DNA of 64,000 nt. Origin: an uncultured Kangiella sp. (lineage in GTDB: Bacteria > Pseudomonadota > Gammaproteobacteria > Enterobacterales > Kangiellaceae). Shown here in pieces: positions 49,619 through 58,246 of this stretch. Location of the stretch: NCBI GenBank assembly GCA_947503435.1, contig CANNDL010000001.1:1-64000 (forward strand). Direction: 5' to 3'. The notes under the pieces were generated by a model that was not told where the DNA came from, did not search any database, and was given only the letters and a program-made list of their open reading frames with translations. Position 1 is the stretch's first letter. Every line of letters starts with the position of its first letter. Position numbers and translations under genes: made by a program.

Positions 49619-50332
49619 ATGGCGGTAGCATTAGTCACTGGTGCGGCGATAAGAGTAGGCCGCGCAATCGCATTGCAATTAGCCCAAGAGGGTTTCGATA
49701 TTGCGCTCCACTATAATGGATCTGAAGAAGCTGCGAATCAAACCGCTGTTGAAATAGAAGCATTAGGCAGAAACGTCATTTGTTTGAAAGCTGATCTTAA
49801 TGCTTTGAATGAAACAGAAAGCAAATTTTTGATGGAGAGCGCAGCTAAGCTAGGTGAGTTAAAGGTTTTGGTAAACAGCGCGGCGATATTTCCTGAGAAA
49901 GATGGAATTCACGAATCTCTATCGCACTGGGACCCAGTGATGAATATCAATCTAAAGGCTCCACTACTACTTGCGCAGGCTTTTGCATTTTTGGTTAAGC
50001 AAGATTCACATATCATTAATATTTTAGATAACCGTATCAATACTCCTGATGGAGATAGTCTCATATATCGTTTATCAAAATCAGCTTTATGGCAGCTAAC
50101 TGAATGTTTAGGCAAAGACCTAGCTCCAAAAATTCAAGTTAATGGTTTAGCACTAGGTGCAATTATGGCACCGCCAGGTGCTGATGATTTGCATTTTAAG
50201 CGGATGGCAAACCATATACCTCTTAAAAGAACGGGCTCACCGCAAGCCGTGGCAGAAGCAGTTTCTTTTTTAGTATCACAAAACTTCATTACTGGTGCTG
50301 TAATTCCTATCGATGGTGGTGAATTTATTTAA
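49619..50332 (+). CDS. Pteridine reductase-like short-chain dehydrogenase
   Basis: 237 residues. The nucleotide-binding motif TGAAIRVGRAIA near residues 7-18 has the Arg typical of NADPH-dependent pteridine reductases (FolM/PTR1 group), and YRLSK near 147-151 supplies the catalytic Tyr and Lys. Placement right after folB and folK supports a role in dihydrofolate or pterin reduction. The stop overlaps the next start as TAATG. Confidence 0.82.
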   Translation: MAVALVTGAAIRVGRAIALQLAQEGFDIALHYNGSEEAANQTAVEIEALGRNVICLKADLNALNETESKFLMESAAKLGELKVLVNSAAIFPEKDGIHESLSHWDPVMNINLKAPLLLAQAFAFLVKQDSHIINILDNRINTPDGDSLIYRLSKSALWQLTECLGKDLAPKIQVNGLALGAIMAPPGADDLHFKRMANHIPLKRTGSPQAVAEAVSFLVSQNFITGAVIPIDGGEFI

Positions 50333-51549
50333 TGAAGCACCCCAAGTTTTGCCAATCGTTTGAGCAATACCAATCTTACATTCAAGATGAATTAAAGCGT
50401 CAGCAATTGCCGGATGCAGCTCCAGAGGCCATCTTAACAAGTTACACCTTAGCTCAAGAAATTTGCGAGCTCATCAAAACCAATGGCCATATACGGTTTT
50501 CGTCTTTTATGGAGATGGCACTATATGAACCCGGGCTAGGTTATTATGCGGCGGGAAACCAGAAGTTTGGGACTGGAGGAGACTTTGTTACAGCTCCTGA
50601 AATATCACCTTTATTCGCACAATGTTTTGCTGGACAGTTTATTCAAGCTTTTGAAAAAATTGAAACCAATATATTAGAAATAGGTGCTGGCTCAGGAATC
50701 TTTGCCGCCGAAGCATTATTGGCTCTTGAAGAGTTAAGCTCATTGCCTGGGCAGTATTTCATTTTAGAGGTTTCGGCTGAGCTACGGTATAGGCAAAAGC
50801 AAACCATAGCATCGAAAGCTCCTAAATTGATCAATAGAGTTGTATGGCTAGATGAACTGCCAGAAGAATTTAATGGAGTGATTTTTGCCAACGAGGTGGT
50901 TGATGCTATTCCTGTGGAGTTATATAAGCAATCACCAGAAAATGTCTATCAAGGTTTTGTAAAGGCAGGAGACGACGGCTTCTTCTTTGATTGGCACTGT
51001 TTACTAGATGAGGATAATAAGACCACACAATCAGTTAGGCAAGAAGGTTCTTTTGAGCAAAGGCCACTTGCTGCAGGTTGGATAGAGTCGATATTGAATA
51101 GTTGCAATAAGGCCGTGGTGTTTCTAGTGGATTATGGCTATTCCGAAAGCGAATTATTATCTACGAATAGATCTCAAGGAACGCTTCAGCATTATTACCG
51201 ACATCATAAGACCGCTAATCCTTTAGCGTTAATCGGGATGCAAGATTTAACTAGCTCTGTAGATTTTACCCAATTGGCTGTAACTGCTGATCAAGAATCA
51301 GCGCAAATTTTAGGCTATACCACTCAGTCATTTTTCTTGATAGGGGCTGGTATCGAGCAAATAGCGCAACAAATGATGGAGCAAATGTCGGCATCTGATA
51401 CAATGCAACCCTTAAAAATAGGGCAAGAGTTAAAGCAACTTTTGATGCCTGATGAGATGGGTGAAACTTGTAAAGTATTAAGTTTGGCTAAGGGTGTCGA
51501 ACTTGATTTAACAGGCTTCTCTCTAAACAATCAAATACACAAGTTATGA
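50332..51549 (+). CDS. MidA/NDUFAF7-family methyltransferase
   Basis: 405 residues. SAM-dependent enzyme family whose mitochondrial members methylate an arginine of complex I. The signatures FMEMALYEPGLGYYA near residues 58-72, FGTGGDFVTAPEISPLFAQ near 78-96 and ILEIGAGSGIFA near 114-125 are clear. Bacterial substrate unknown. The stop overlaps the next gene by four bases (ATGA). Confidence 0.9.
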   Translation: MKHPKFCQSFEQYQSYIQDELKRQQLPDAAPEAILTSYTLAQEICELIKTNGHIRFSSFMEMALYEPGLGYYAAGNQKFGTGGDFVTAPEISPLFAQCFAGQFIQAFEKIETNILEIGAGSGIFAAEALLALEELSSLPGQYFILEVSAELRYRQKQTIASKAPKLINRVVWLDELPEEFNGVIFANEVVDAIPVELYKQSPENVYQGFVKAGDDGFFFDWHCLLDEDNKTTQSVRQEGSFEQRPLAAGWIESILNSCNKAVVFLVDYGYSESELLSTNRSQGTLQHYYRHHKTANPLALIGMQDLTSSVDFTQLAVTADQESAQILGYTTQSFFLIGAGIEQIAQQMMEQMSASDTMQPLKIGQELKQLLMPDEMGETCKVLSLAKGVELDLTGFSLNNQIHKL

Positions 51550-51818
51550 AAAAGATATATTGGCTAGCAATAATAATTGCCTGGGGCTTGTTGCCTCAAA
51601 CCGCATGGGCCGCTCAGGAAAAATTGCCATGGTGGGGGATTTTGTTATTAGTTTCCTCAATATCCACGGCTATTTCAGTGGTGCTTGTATGGAAAAATAA
51701 AAAACTAGAAACTTTTACCGAAAAAGCTATGGGTTTTGGTGCTTGGTTTTGGTTTATTATTTTTCTTCAGATCATGGTTTATGGTTTTTATCTTGCTATA
51801 GAAAAGTACTTAAATTAA
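51546..51818 (+). CDS. Small membrane protein of unknown function
   Basis: 90 residues; not recognised. A signal-like first helix ends at TAWAAQEKL (about residue 22), followed by two membrane helices (about 29-48 and 66-86) joined by a short basic loop. It lies between midA and uppP and is translationally coupled to midA, so it is probably a real gene. Confidence 0.7.
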   Translation: MKKIYWLAIIIAWGLLPQTAWAAQEKLPWWGILLLVSSISTAISVVLVWKNKKLETFTEKAMGFGAWFWFIIFLQIMVYGFYLAIEKYLN

Positions 51819-51830
51819 AAGAGATTAAAA

Positions 51831-52661
51831 ATGGATTGGCTACAAGCGATATTTCTAGCACTGGTTCAAGGTTTAACTGAGTTCTTACCAGTTTCAAGTT
51901 CAGCACATCTAATTTTAACTTCAAAGATTTTAGGCTGGCAGGATCAAGGTTTAGCTTTTGATGTGGCAGTGCATGTAGGAACCTTAACCGCGGTTCTTGT
52001 TTACTTCCGTAAAGAAGTGGCTGAAATGATAACGGCTTGGTTTAGTTCAACTTTTAAAGGTAATCATACTCCCAATTCTCGTCTGGCATGGGCTGTAATC
52101 CTTGGAACCATTCCGGTCGGCCTATTTGGGCTATTTATCGAAATGAATGATGCTATTGGCAACTATATTCGAGATAACGGTTTATTGGTCATTGCTATCA
52201 CTACTATATTTTTTGGTTTGTTATTAGCTGTTGCTGATAGACGCTACAAAAGTGCAGATCCCGAAAAGCTTAAAGATGAATACCAGCTTTCTTGGAAAGA
52301 TGTTGCCATGATTGGCGGAGCACAAGCGTTAGCATTAATTCCAGGGACTTCGCGCTCAGGTGTGACCATGACTGCCGCTGCATTGCTAGGCTTTACACGA
52401 ACAGCCGCAGCTCGTTACTCATTCTTGCTTTCTATCCCTGCTATTTTATTACCCGGCGGCCTTAAAGGGTATCAAATGGTAAGTGACGGCACACAGTTCG
52501 ATTGGAGCTTTTTGATTCTTGGTGTTGTAGTTTCAGCTATAAGCGCTTTTGCCTGTATTCACCTATTCCTAAAATGGCTTGAAAAAATAGGCTTTATGCC
52601 ATTTGTTTGGTATCGCTTGGCGTTAGGTTTTGGCTTATTAACTCTGTATTTTATGCCATAG
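51831..52661 (+). CDS. uppP: Undecaprenyl-diphosphatase
   Basis: 276 residues, polytopic. Recycles the lipid carrier for peptidoglycan synthesis; also called BacA because excess gives bacitracin resistance. The two active-site segments are intact: GLTEFLPVSSSAHLIL near 14-29 and ALIPGTSRSGVTMTAAALLG near 167-186. In E. coli it also lies next to cca and folB. Confidence 0.97.
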   Translation: MDWLQAIFLALVQGLTEFLPVSSSAHLILTSKILGWQDQGLAFDVAVHVGTLTAVLVYFRKEVAEMITAWFSSTFKGNHTPNSRLAWAVILGTIPVGLFGLFIEMNDAIGNYIRDNGLLVIAITTIFFGLLLAVADRRYKSADPEKLKDEYQLSWKDVAMIGGAQALALIPGTSRSGVTMTAAALLGFTRTAAARYSFLLSIPAILLPGGLKGYQMVSDGTQFDWSFLILGVVVSAISAFACIHLFLKWLEKIGFMPFVWYRLALGFGLLTLYFMP

Positions 52662-52683
52662 ATTTGTTCGGGTTTTTAAAGGT

Positions 52684-53901
52684 TTAAAAAGTTAGATTTT
52701 TAATTTGCTGCAATTTTATTTTATTGATCTCTTCACCAAGTTTTATTCCTTCAAACCCTTTCTCTATTAATGATTGCGTATCTACATCTTTCGACGCTTC
52801 ATAACACTTCCAAAGGTGCGCACCTTGTGGGTAAGGTTTATCTTCATTATAAAGACGACCATTAAAATCGGCTTCACAAGTAGTGATAAACTGTTTAAGA
52901 AACTCAGGGTTGCGATAAGCTTTTAAGCCTTTGAGTACTTTTAAAATAGTATTGGGGCGAAGCTCAAACATTTTATGGCAGTGTAGATGATAGCGAGAAA
53001 CTTGTATGGCTAACTCTTGATATTCTTTTGGAGTCTTCAAGCGGCGACAAGCTTTTTGAATAATTGGTACACCAGCTTCTTCATGGCCCTTATGGTGTGG
53101 CCATTCGTCCGATGGGGTTGCTCCTTTCCCTAAGTCATGGAATAGTGCAGCAAAACGTACAGTTGGGTCTTGAGTTTTTTTTGATGCCTGTTCAAGCACC
53201 ATCATAGTATGAACACCGGTATCAATTTCAGGATGCCATTTTTCTGGATTAGGGATGCCCCACAGTTTATCCAGTTCTGGTATCAATGCCTTTAGAGCAC
53301 CACACTCACGTAATACTTGAAAATAAATCCATGGCGATTCAGTTTCTAGGGATCTTTGTGTTTCTTGCCAGACTCTTTCTGCAGTTAGTTCCGACATTTC
53401 ACTTTCTGCTAACTGCCTCATTAGCTCTAGTGTTTCCTGAGCGATGGTAAAACCAAGGTGGTAAAACCTTGCAGCAAAGCGTGCCACTCGTAATACTCGA
53501 AGCGGGTCTTCAGCAAAAGCCGGTGAAACGTGGCGTAAAACTCTATTTTTTAAATCTTGCTGACCATTAAAAGGATCAATGATTGAGTCATCATCAGCTT
53601 TTGCCATAGCATTAATGGTTAAGTCACGACGAATGAGATCTTGTTCAATGGTAATGTCAGGAGAAAAATCTACCGAAAAACCCTTATAACCTTTACCGGA
53701 TTTCCTTTCAGTTCGGGCAAGGGCGTATTCTTCGCCAGTTGTAGGATGTAAAAAAACGGGAAAGTCCTGTCCGACTTCTTTGAACCCTTTTTTCAGCATT
53801 TCCTTTGGACTTGAGCCAACCACCAGGAAATCTTTATCTTTTATTGGAAGGTCAAGTAATTCGTCTCTAACTGCACCCCCAACTAAATAAATTTGGCTCA
53901 T
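52684..53901 (-). CDS. cca: Multifunctional CCA tRNA nucleotidyltransferase
   Basis: 405 residues. Adds or repairs the 3' CCA of tRNA. The nucleotidyltransferase head begins YLVGGAVRDELLDLPIKDKD with its catalytic acidic pair, and a C-terminal HD phosphohydrolase domain (FAALFHDLGKGATP near 215-228) marks the multifunctional gammaproteobacterial type. The ATG at 53901 overlaps the upstream stop (ATGA); a longer in-frame start is rejected. Confidence 0.96.
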   Translation of the reverse strand: MSQIYLVGGAVRDELLDLPIKDKDFLVVGSSPKEMLKKGFKEVGQDFPVFLHPTTGEEYALARTERKSGKGYKGFSVDFSPDITIEQDLIRRDLTINAMAKADDDSIIDPFNGQQDLKNRVLRHVSPAFAEDPLRVLRVARFAARFYHLGFTIAQETLELMRQLAESEMSELTAERVWQETQRSLETESPWIYFQVLRECGALKALIPELDKLWGIPNPEKWHPEIDTGVHTMMVLEQASKKTQDPTVRFAALFHDLGKGATPSDEWPHHKGHEEAGVPIIQKACRRLKTPKEYQELAIQVSRYHLHCHKMFELRPNTILKVLKGLKAYRNPEFLKQFITTCEADFNGRLYNEDKPYPQGAHLWKCYEASKDVDTQSLIEKGFEGIKLGEEINKIKLQQIKNLTF

Positions 53902-54248
53902 TCTGTATCCTTCGACTTGTTTAAGCGACAATCTTGAATATCAGTATTGTCATACATGCAAAGATATCCTTTTTTAATTTTGCCTTCAGATGTCATACAA
54001 GTTTCTACGCTGACTTTACGATTTAAGTCGGCAAGTGCTGTTCGAATAATGTTTTTCTCTATATTGCTTAATGAAGGAGTCGTTTGTTTTCTCAGATTGA
54101 GCTTATGTTTTTTAATACTTTTTTTTATGTTGACAATCGAAACTTCACATTGTGCTTTGCTCAGAGTTGTTGGTTTTGCTTGAGCTTGGCTAAAATTAGT
54201 CATTAATATGAAGAACATACCAGTCACTAAAATAGTGGCTTTAGCCAT
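53898..54248 (-). CDS. Small secreted protein of unknown function
   Basis: 116 residues; not recognised. A signal peptide ends near residue 24 (SQAQAKP). The mature part is basic and carries four cysteines (near QCEVS, ETCMTS, YLCMYD, QDCRL), likely two disulfides in the periplasm. The ATG at 54248 has a GGAG site six bases upstream. It overlaps cca by four bases. Confidence 0.7.
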   Translation of the reverse strand: MAKATILVTGMFFILMTNFSQAQAKPTTLSKAQCEVSIVNIKKSIKKHKLNLRKQTTPSLSNIEKNIIRTALADLNRKVSVETCMTSEGKIKKGYLCMYDNTDIQDCRLNKSKDTE

Positions 54249-54338
54249 TGAAGTCTCCAATTTTGTTCAAAATTAATATATAGTCATGATAACAAAGGCA
54301 TTTTCATAAACAAATAACAAATCAGGGCAATGGGGTTT

Positions 54339-56012
54339 ATGTATAAGGATTTCTTCGGACTAAAAGAGTCGCCATTCACCATTTCACCCGATCCTCGCTA
54401 TCTTTTCATGAGCGAAAGACATCGGGATGCACTAGCTCATCTGTTATACGGTATTGGCGAAGGTGGCGGATTTGTATTGCTTACTGGTGAAGTTGGGACG
54501 GGTAAAACTACCGTTTGTCGCTGCTTACTTGAACAGCTACCAAAAAATGTACGTTTAGCTTATATTTTAAATCCAAAACTTAATTCTGTTGAGTTAATGG
54601 CAACTATGTGTGACGAACTGGGAATTCATTATGATCCTGGTGAGTCTAGTTTAAAAACCTTTACCGATTTATTAAGCAATTATTTATTAAAAGCTCATGA
54701 ACAAGGCTTGAATACCGTTCTTATGATTGATGAAGCGCAAAACTTGAGCGTGGATGTTTTAGAACAAATTCGACTATTAACCAATTTGGAAACCAACCAG
54801 AAAAAATTACTACAAATCATCCTTATTGGTCAGCCTGAGTTACAAGAATTATTAGCCAAAAAAGAATTGCGCCAATTAGCACAAAGAATAACCGCGCGTT
54901 ACCACTTACGTCCGCTTTCTATTAGAGAAACTAAAGCCTATTTAGAGCATCGATTACGTATTGCAGGGGTGAATCACCCGATTTTCACCAACAAGGCTAT
55001 TCAGCAAATTCATAAGTCCAGTCAGGGCGTTCCAAGAATTATTAATGTGATTAGTGATAGAGCCTTGTTGGGAGCTTTCTCAGAAAACCAGGCGAAAGTT
55101 ACGGATAAAACCATTCTTAAGGCTGCCGATGAAGTATTAGGTAAGAAGGCTAAAACTCACATTGAAAAAGAACCCAACCAAGGGTTTAAGTGGGCATGGC
55201 TTGGATACGCTGCAATTGTGCCTCTAGCAATATGGGCCTGGTTTGCTTTCCAGTCTTATCAAGGTAAGCAAGAAGCAGAAAAGGCTAGACTGGTAGCAGA
55301 GCAAGCAGAAGAAAAGCGTAAACTGCAATTGGAAATGACTCAGCAGCAAAAGGCAATGGAGGCGCGTTTAAATCAATTAACGCCTGAGAAAATGGCCAAA
55401 GAATTTTGGAATAGCCAAAGTTGGGACCGCAATGGAAGTTTAGCTTCTCAGAATCTACTTGCACTTTGGGGGGTTGAATATACTCCTTATCAATCCGGTG
55501 ATGCATGTGTTTTTGTGAAGAGCTATACGTTGGAGTGCGATAAGGGAACTGCAGACTGGGGATTTTTAGAGAAATTAAACCGGCCCGTCAGTTTAAGATT
55601 TCAATCAGGTACGACAGGTACTTTTTGGGGGGTTTTAACAGCATTATCACCTCATGAAGCCACTCTTCAGTTTGGAACTAATCAAGTCGTTGTGGCTCGA
55701 GATAAACTAAATCCTATTTGGACAGGTGAATATCAATTATTTTGGAAAAAACCTTCTGGTATGGCTGAATCTATTAAATTGTGGAGTCGCGGCTCGTCTT
55801 TTAATTGGCTAAAGAGTTCTATTGAAAAAATTGAAGGCTCTGCTCCGGCGACCACTCAATACAACCGACAGATTAAGAACTGGGTTGAAGACTTCCAAAA
55901 AGACAATGGCTTGATTAGCGACGGAGTGGTTGGAAAGCATACCGTTATCATGATTAATAATTTAACGGTGGATAATATTCCTACGTTGAATTTAGTTGAG
56001 GGAGGGCGCTAA
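54339..56012 (+). CDS. ExeA/GspA-like AAA ATPase with peptidoglycan-binding domain
   Basis: 557 residues. MYKDFFGLKESPFTISPDPR is the usual opening of GspA/ExeA ATPases; Walker A GEVGTGKTT at 50-58, Walker B LMIDEAQ at 128-134. A membrane helix lies near 285-303, followed by a Glu/Lys/Gln coiled coil and a C-terminal peptidoglycan-binding domain (NWVEDFQKDNGLISDGVVGK near 510-530). In Aeromonas ExeA with ExeB helps the type II secretin cross the peptidoglycan. The partner gene follows at once. The start at 54339 is preferred over an in-frame ATG at 54330. Confidence 0.9.
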   Translation: MYKDFFGLKESPFTISPDPRYLFMSERHRDALAHLLYGIGEGGGFVLLTGEVGTGKTTVCRCLLEQLPKNVRLAYILNPKLNSVELMATMCDELGIHYDPGESSLKTFTDLLSNYLLKAHEQGLNTVLMIDEAQNLSVDVLEQIRLLTNLETNQKKLLQIILIGQPELQELLAKKELRQLAQRITARYHLRPLSIRETKAYLEHRLRIAGVNHPIFTNKAIQQIHKSSQGVPRIINVISDRALLGAFSENQAKVTDKTILKAADEVLGKKAKTHIEKEPNQGFKWAWLGYAAIVPLAIWAWFAFQSYQGKQEAEKARLVAEQAEEKRKLQLEMTQQQKAMEARLNQLTPEKMAKEFWNSQSWDRNGSLASQNLLALWGVEYTPYQSGDACVFVKSYTLECDKGTADWGFLEKLNRPVSLRFQSGTTGTFWGVLTALSPHEATLQFGTNQVVVARDKLNPIWTGEYQLFWKKPSGMAESIKLWSRGSSFNWLKSSIEKIEGSAPATTQYNRQIKNWVEDFQKDNGLISDGVVGKHTVIMINNLTVDNIPTLNLVEGGR

Positions 56013-56740
56013 TGTCATATATTTTAGATGCCTTAAAGAAAAAAGAAACTGAAAACTCTGAAGTGGTTCCAGACATCCAAAGCCAGCATTATCATTCGGA
56101 GTTTGAAACAGAATCTTCTCTAAATTGGAAACTCATAGCTCTTATTATCGGTTTGATTGTCAGTGCTGCGATAATCTACTTAGCTTATTCATTAGGGCAA
56201 CGACATGAGTTTAGTGAAGAGTCGAGTATAGCTGTCGAACAATCAAATGATCTGAAAGAAAATGCTGCGGCTGTGCAGAGTGATAGTTCCTCAGCCGTCG
56301 GAACTGAGTCGGTTACTAATCAAGCGCAAGATAAAGCTGTGTTGCAAGTAGAGGCAAAGCCTATTGAGGTAAAAACTCCTGTAGTTCAAAAAGTAGCAAT
56401 TGCAAAACCAAAGCCTGAGAAAGTTGCTGTGGCGAAAGACCAAGTGACTCAAGACTTACCACCGGAAGTTATTAATGATTCAACTATAGGAGCTACTAGA
56501 GCTGAGCCTATAACTGAAATTATAAGTGACAATTTCGAAGGGTTACCCTCGATTCGTTATACCAGCCACGTTTATGCAGACGCCCCTAAAGATAGGTTTG
56601 TGATGTTGAACGGTCGCTCAATAGGGATCGGGCAAAAGCTTCCTAATGGGGTTAGAATTGTAGATATTTTAGAAGATGATCTTATGATTTCTTATCAAGG
56701 TGAAAGCTATAAGATCCCTTCTTTGACGGATATAAAATAG
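56012..56740 (+). CDS. GspB/ExeB-like type II secretion assembly protein
   Basis: 242 residues. Starts MSYILDALKKKE, a GspB hallmark; one membrane helix near 44-65; a Ser/Ala/Pro/Lys-rich linker; and a C-terminal domain LPSIRYTSHVYADAPKDRFV through KIPSLTDI that matches T2SSB. The ATG shares a base with the gspA-like stop codon. It ends three bases from the convergent rsmF. Confidence 0.88.
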   Translation: MSYILDALKKKETENSEVVPDIQSQHYHSEFETESSLNWKLIALIIGLIVSAAIIYLAYSLGQRHEFSEESSIAVEQSNDLKENAAAVQSDSSSAVGTESVTNQAQDKAVLQVEAKPIEVKTPVVQKVAIAKPKPEKVAVAKDQVTQDLPPEVINDSTIGATRAEPITEIISDNFEGLPSIRYTSHVYADAPKDRFVMLNGRSIGIGQKLPNGVRIVDILEDDLMISYQGESYKIPSLTDIK

Positions 56741-56743
56741 ACG

Positions 56744-58174
56744 TTATATTTGGCTGAAAGATCCATCTCGAACTAGGTCACGAGGAAGACTATTTTTTAT
56801 TCGATTAGAAACTTTTTTTCCAAGCCCAATCGGTTTTTCTTGGTATGTTAGAACTAATTCTCCAGAATAGTCATCAAGCGATTGCTCAGGATAAATATCA
56901 CGTCCTAGATAAAAATCACACACCTGTTGAATATCTAGTTCAAAGCGGGATTTCTTTATTTTACTGCTAAAAGCGGTAACGGCTTGGTGCTCTAAACGAA
57001 ATCCTTTTTTGTGAGACTCGACAAGTTTAACGCCTATTCTTGCCATTTTAATTTTTTCTATGAGTTGCTCAATGCCTTCAGGGAAAAACCATACTTCGTT
57101 ATCTCGTTGCCACAAGTGATTGTGAATGTCACTTAAATCCCAAGCAAAATGCTCCATATACTGATTTAAATTTATAAAGGTTTTCTTATCAATGGGAATG
57201 AATGGAAATTTATTTTTGAAGTTAGTAGCTTGGTGCTCTGATAGCTGCTTTGTTTTTTGGAAGCAAGCTACAAAAAAACCTTCGCTATCGAATATTTGCG
57301 GATAAACATGAAGATAACCTTCTTCAGTAGCGGCTTTATTTGAACCAGGAAATAATGAGTCTAAATTATAAATAGAGACGTGCTGAGAATATTTATCTAA
57401 TAGGTACTGGCAAACGTCCTGATTTTCTTCACGTGAAAGTGTGCAGGTTGAGTAAACTAAAGTTCCACCTGGCTTCAATGCTTTGAATGCAGAATCTATC
57501 AATTGTTTTTGCAGTTCTGACATGGAGTTAACAGAGTTTAAATTCCAATGACTTAATGCATCCTGATCTTTTCGAACTGTTCCTTCTCCACCACAGGGTG
57601 CATCTAATAAAATAGCATCAAATTGTTCCGGAGTTCGTTCGCCAAAATAACGGCCATCGCCGTGAGTAATGCAAACATTCGATGTGCCGCAACGTTGTAT
57701 ATTTGAAAACAAGCCTTTGACTCGAGAGGAAGATAACTCATTAGCCACGATGAGTCCTTGATTGTTCATCATAGCTGCTATTTGGGTGGTTTTAGACCCT
57801 GGAGCTGCCGCCATATCTAAAACCATACTTGGATTTGAGCAAGCTGCAAATAATGCTGTGACAGGTAACATGGAGCTGGCTTCTTGAATATAGAATTGTC
57901 CTTGCTGATGATCAATCAAGTTACCTAGTTTTTCAGGTAAGGCCTTTCTTGTTTCATCAATCCAATAACTTCCAGTAGCCCATGGAATCGGTGTTAATTG
58001 ATAGCCATATTGTTGCCATTTCGTATAAATACTTTCTACATCGAAGTGAAGACTATTAATTCGAATACTTCGACGCAATGGTTTTTGGCAAAAATCTATA
58101 AAAGACTCTAATTGCTCACCGACTAAACCTTGTTTAGAAATATGATTTATAAAGTCTTGTGAAATAATCGCCAT
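56744..58174 (-). CDS. rsmF: 16S rRNA (cytosine-C5) methyltransferase RsmF
   Basis: 476 residues, close to the E. coli length. Methylates C1407 of 16S rRNA. The two active-site cysteines are in DAPCGGEGTVRKD near 208-220 and YSTCTLSREENQ near 259-270; motif I is LDMAAAPGSKTTQIAA near 135. C-terminal PUA-like domain. The start at 58174 (MAIISQDFINHISK) is chosen; an upstream in-frame reading would run back through the putA terminator. Confidence 0.93.
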   Translation of the reverse strand: MAIISQDFINHISKQGLVGEQLESFIDFCQKPLRRSIRINSLHFDVESIYTKWQQYGYQLTPIPWATGSYWIDETRKALPEKLGNLIDHQQGQFYIQEASSMLPVTALFAACSNPSMVLDMAAAPGSKTTQIAAMMNNQGLIVANELSSSRVKGLFSNIQRCGTSNVCITHGDGRYFGERTPEQFDAILLDAPCGGEGTVRKDQDALSHWNLNSVNSMSELQKQLIDSAFKALKPGGTLVYSTCTLSREENQDVCQYLLDKYSQHVSIYNLDSLFPGSNKAATEEGYLHVYPQIFDSEGFFVACFQKTKQLSEHQATNFKNKFPFIPIDKKTFINLNQYMEHFAWDLSDIHNHLWQRDNEVWFFPEGIEQLIEKIKMARIGVKLVESHKKGFRLEHQAVTAFSSKIKKSRFELDIQQVCDFYLGRDIYPEQSLDDYSGELVLTYQEKPIGLGKKVSNRIKNSLPRDLVRDGSFSQI

Positions 58175-58196
58175 AATAATAGATCTTTTTGTATAT

Positions 58197-58226
58197 AAAA
58201 AAGGCGCTTGTGTTGCCACTAGCGCC
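58197..58226 (-). terminator. Intrinsic terminator after putA
   Basis: On the minus strand GGCGCT-A-GTG, a GCAA loop, CAC-A-AGCGCC and then six T residues. It lies between putA and rsmF, so rsmF is likely transcribed from its own start. Confidence 0.87.
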
Positions 58227-58246
58227 ATAGTTAGCTTTATTGATTT

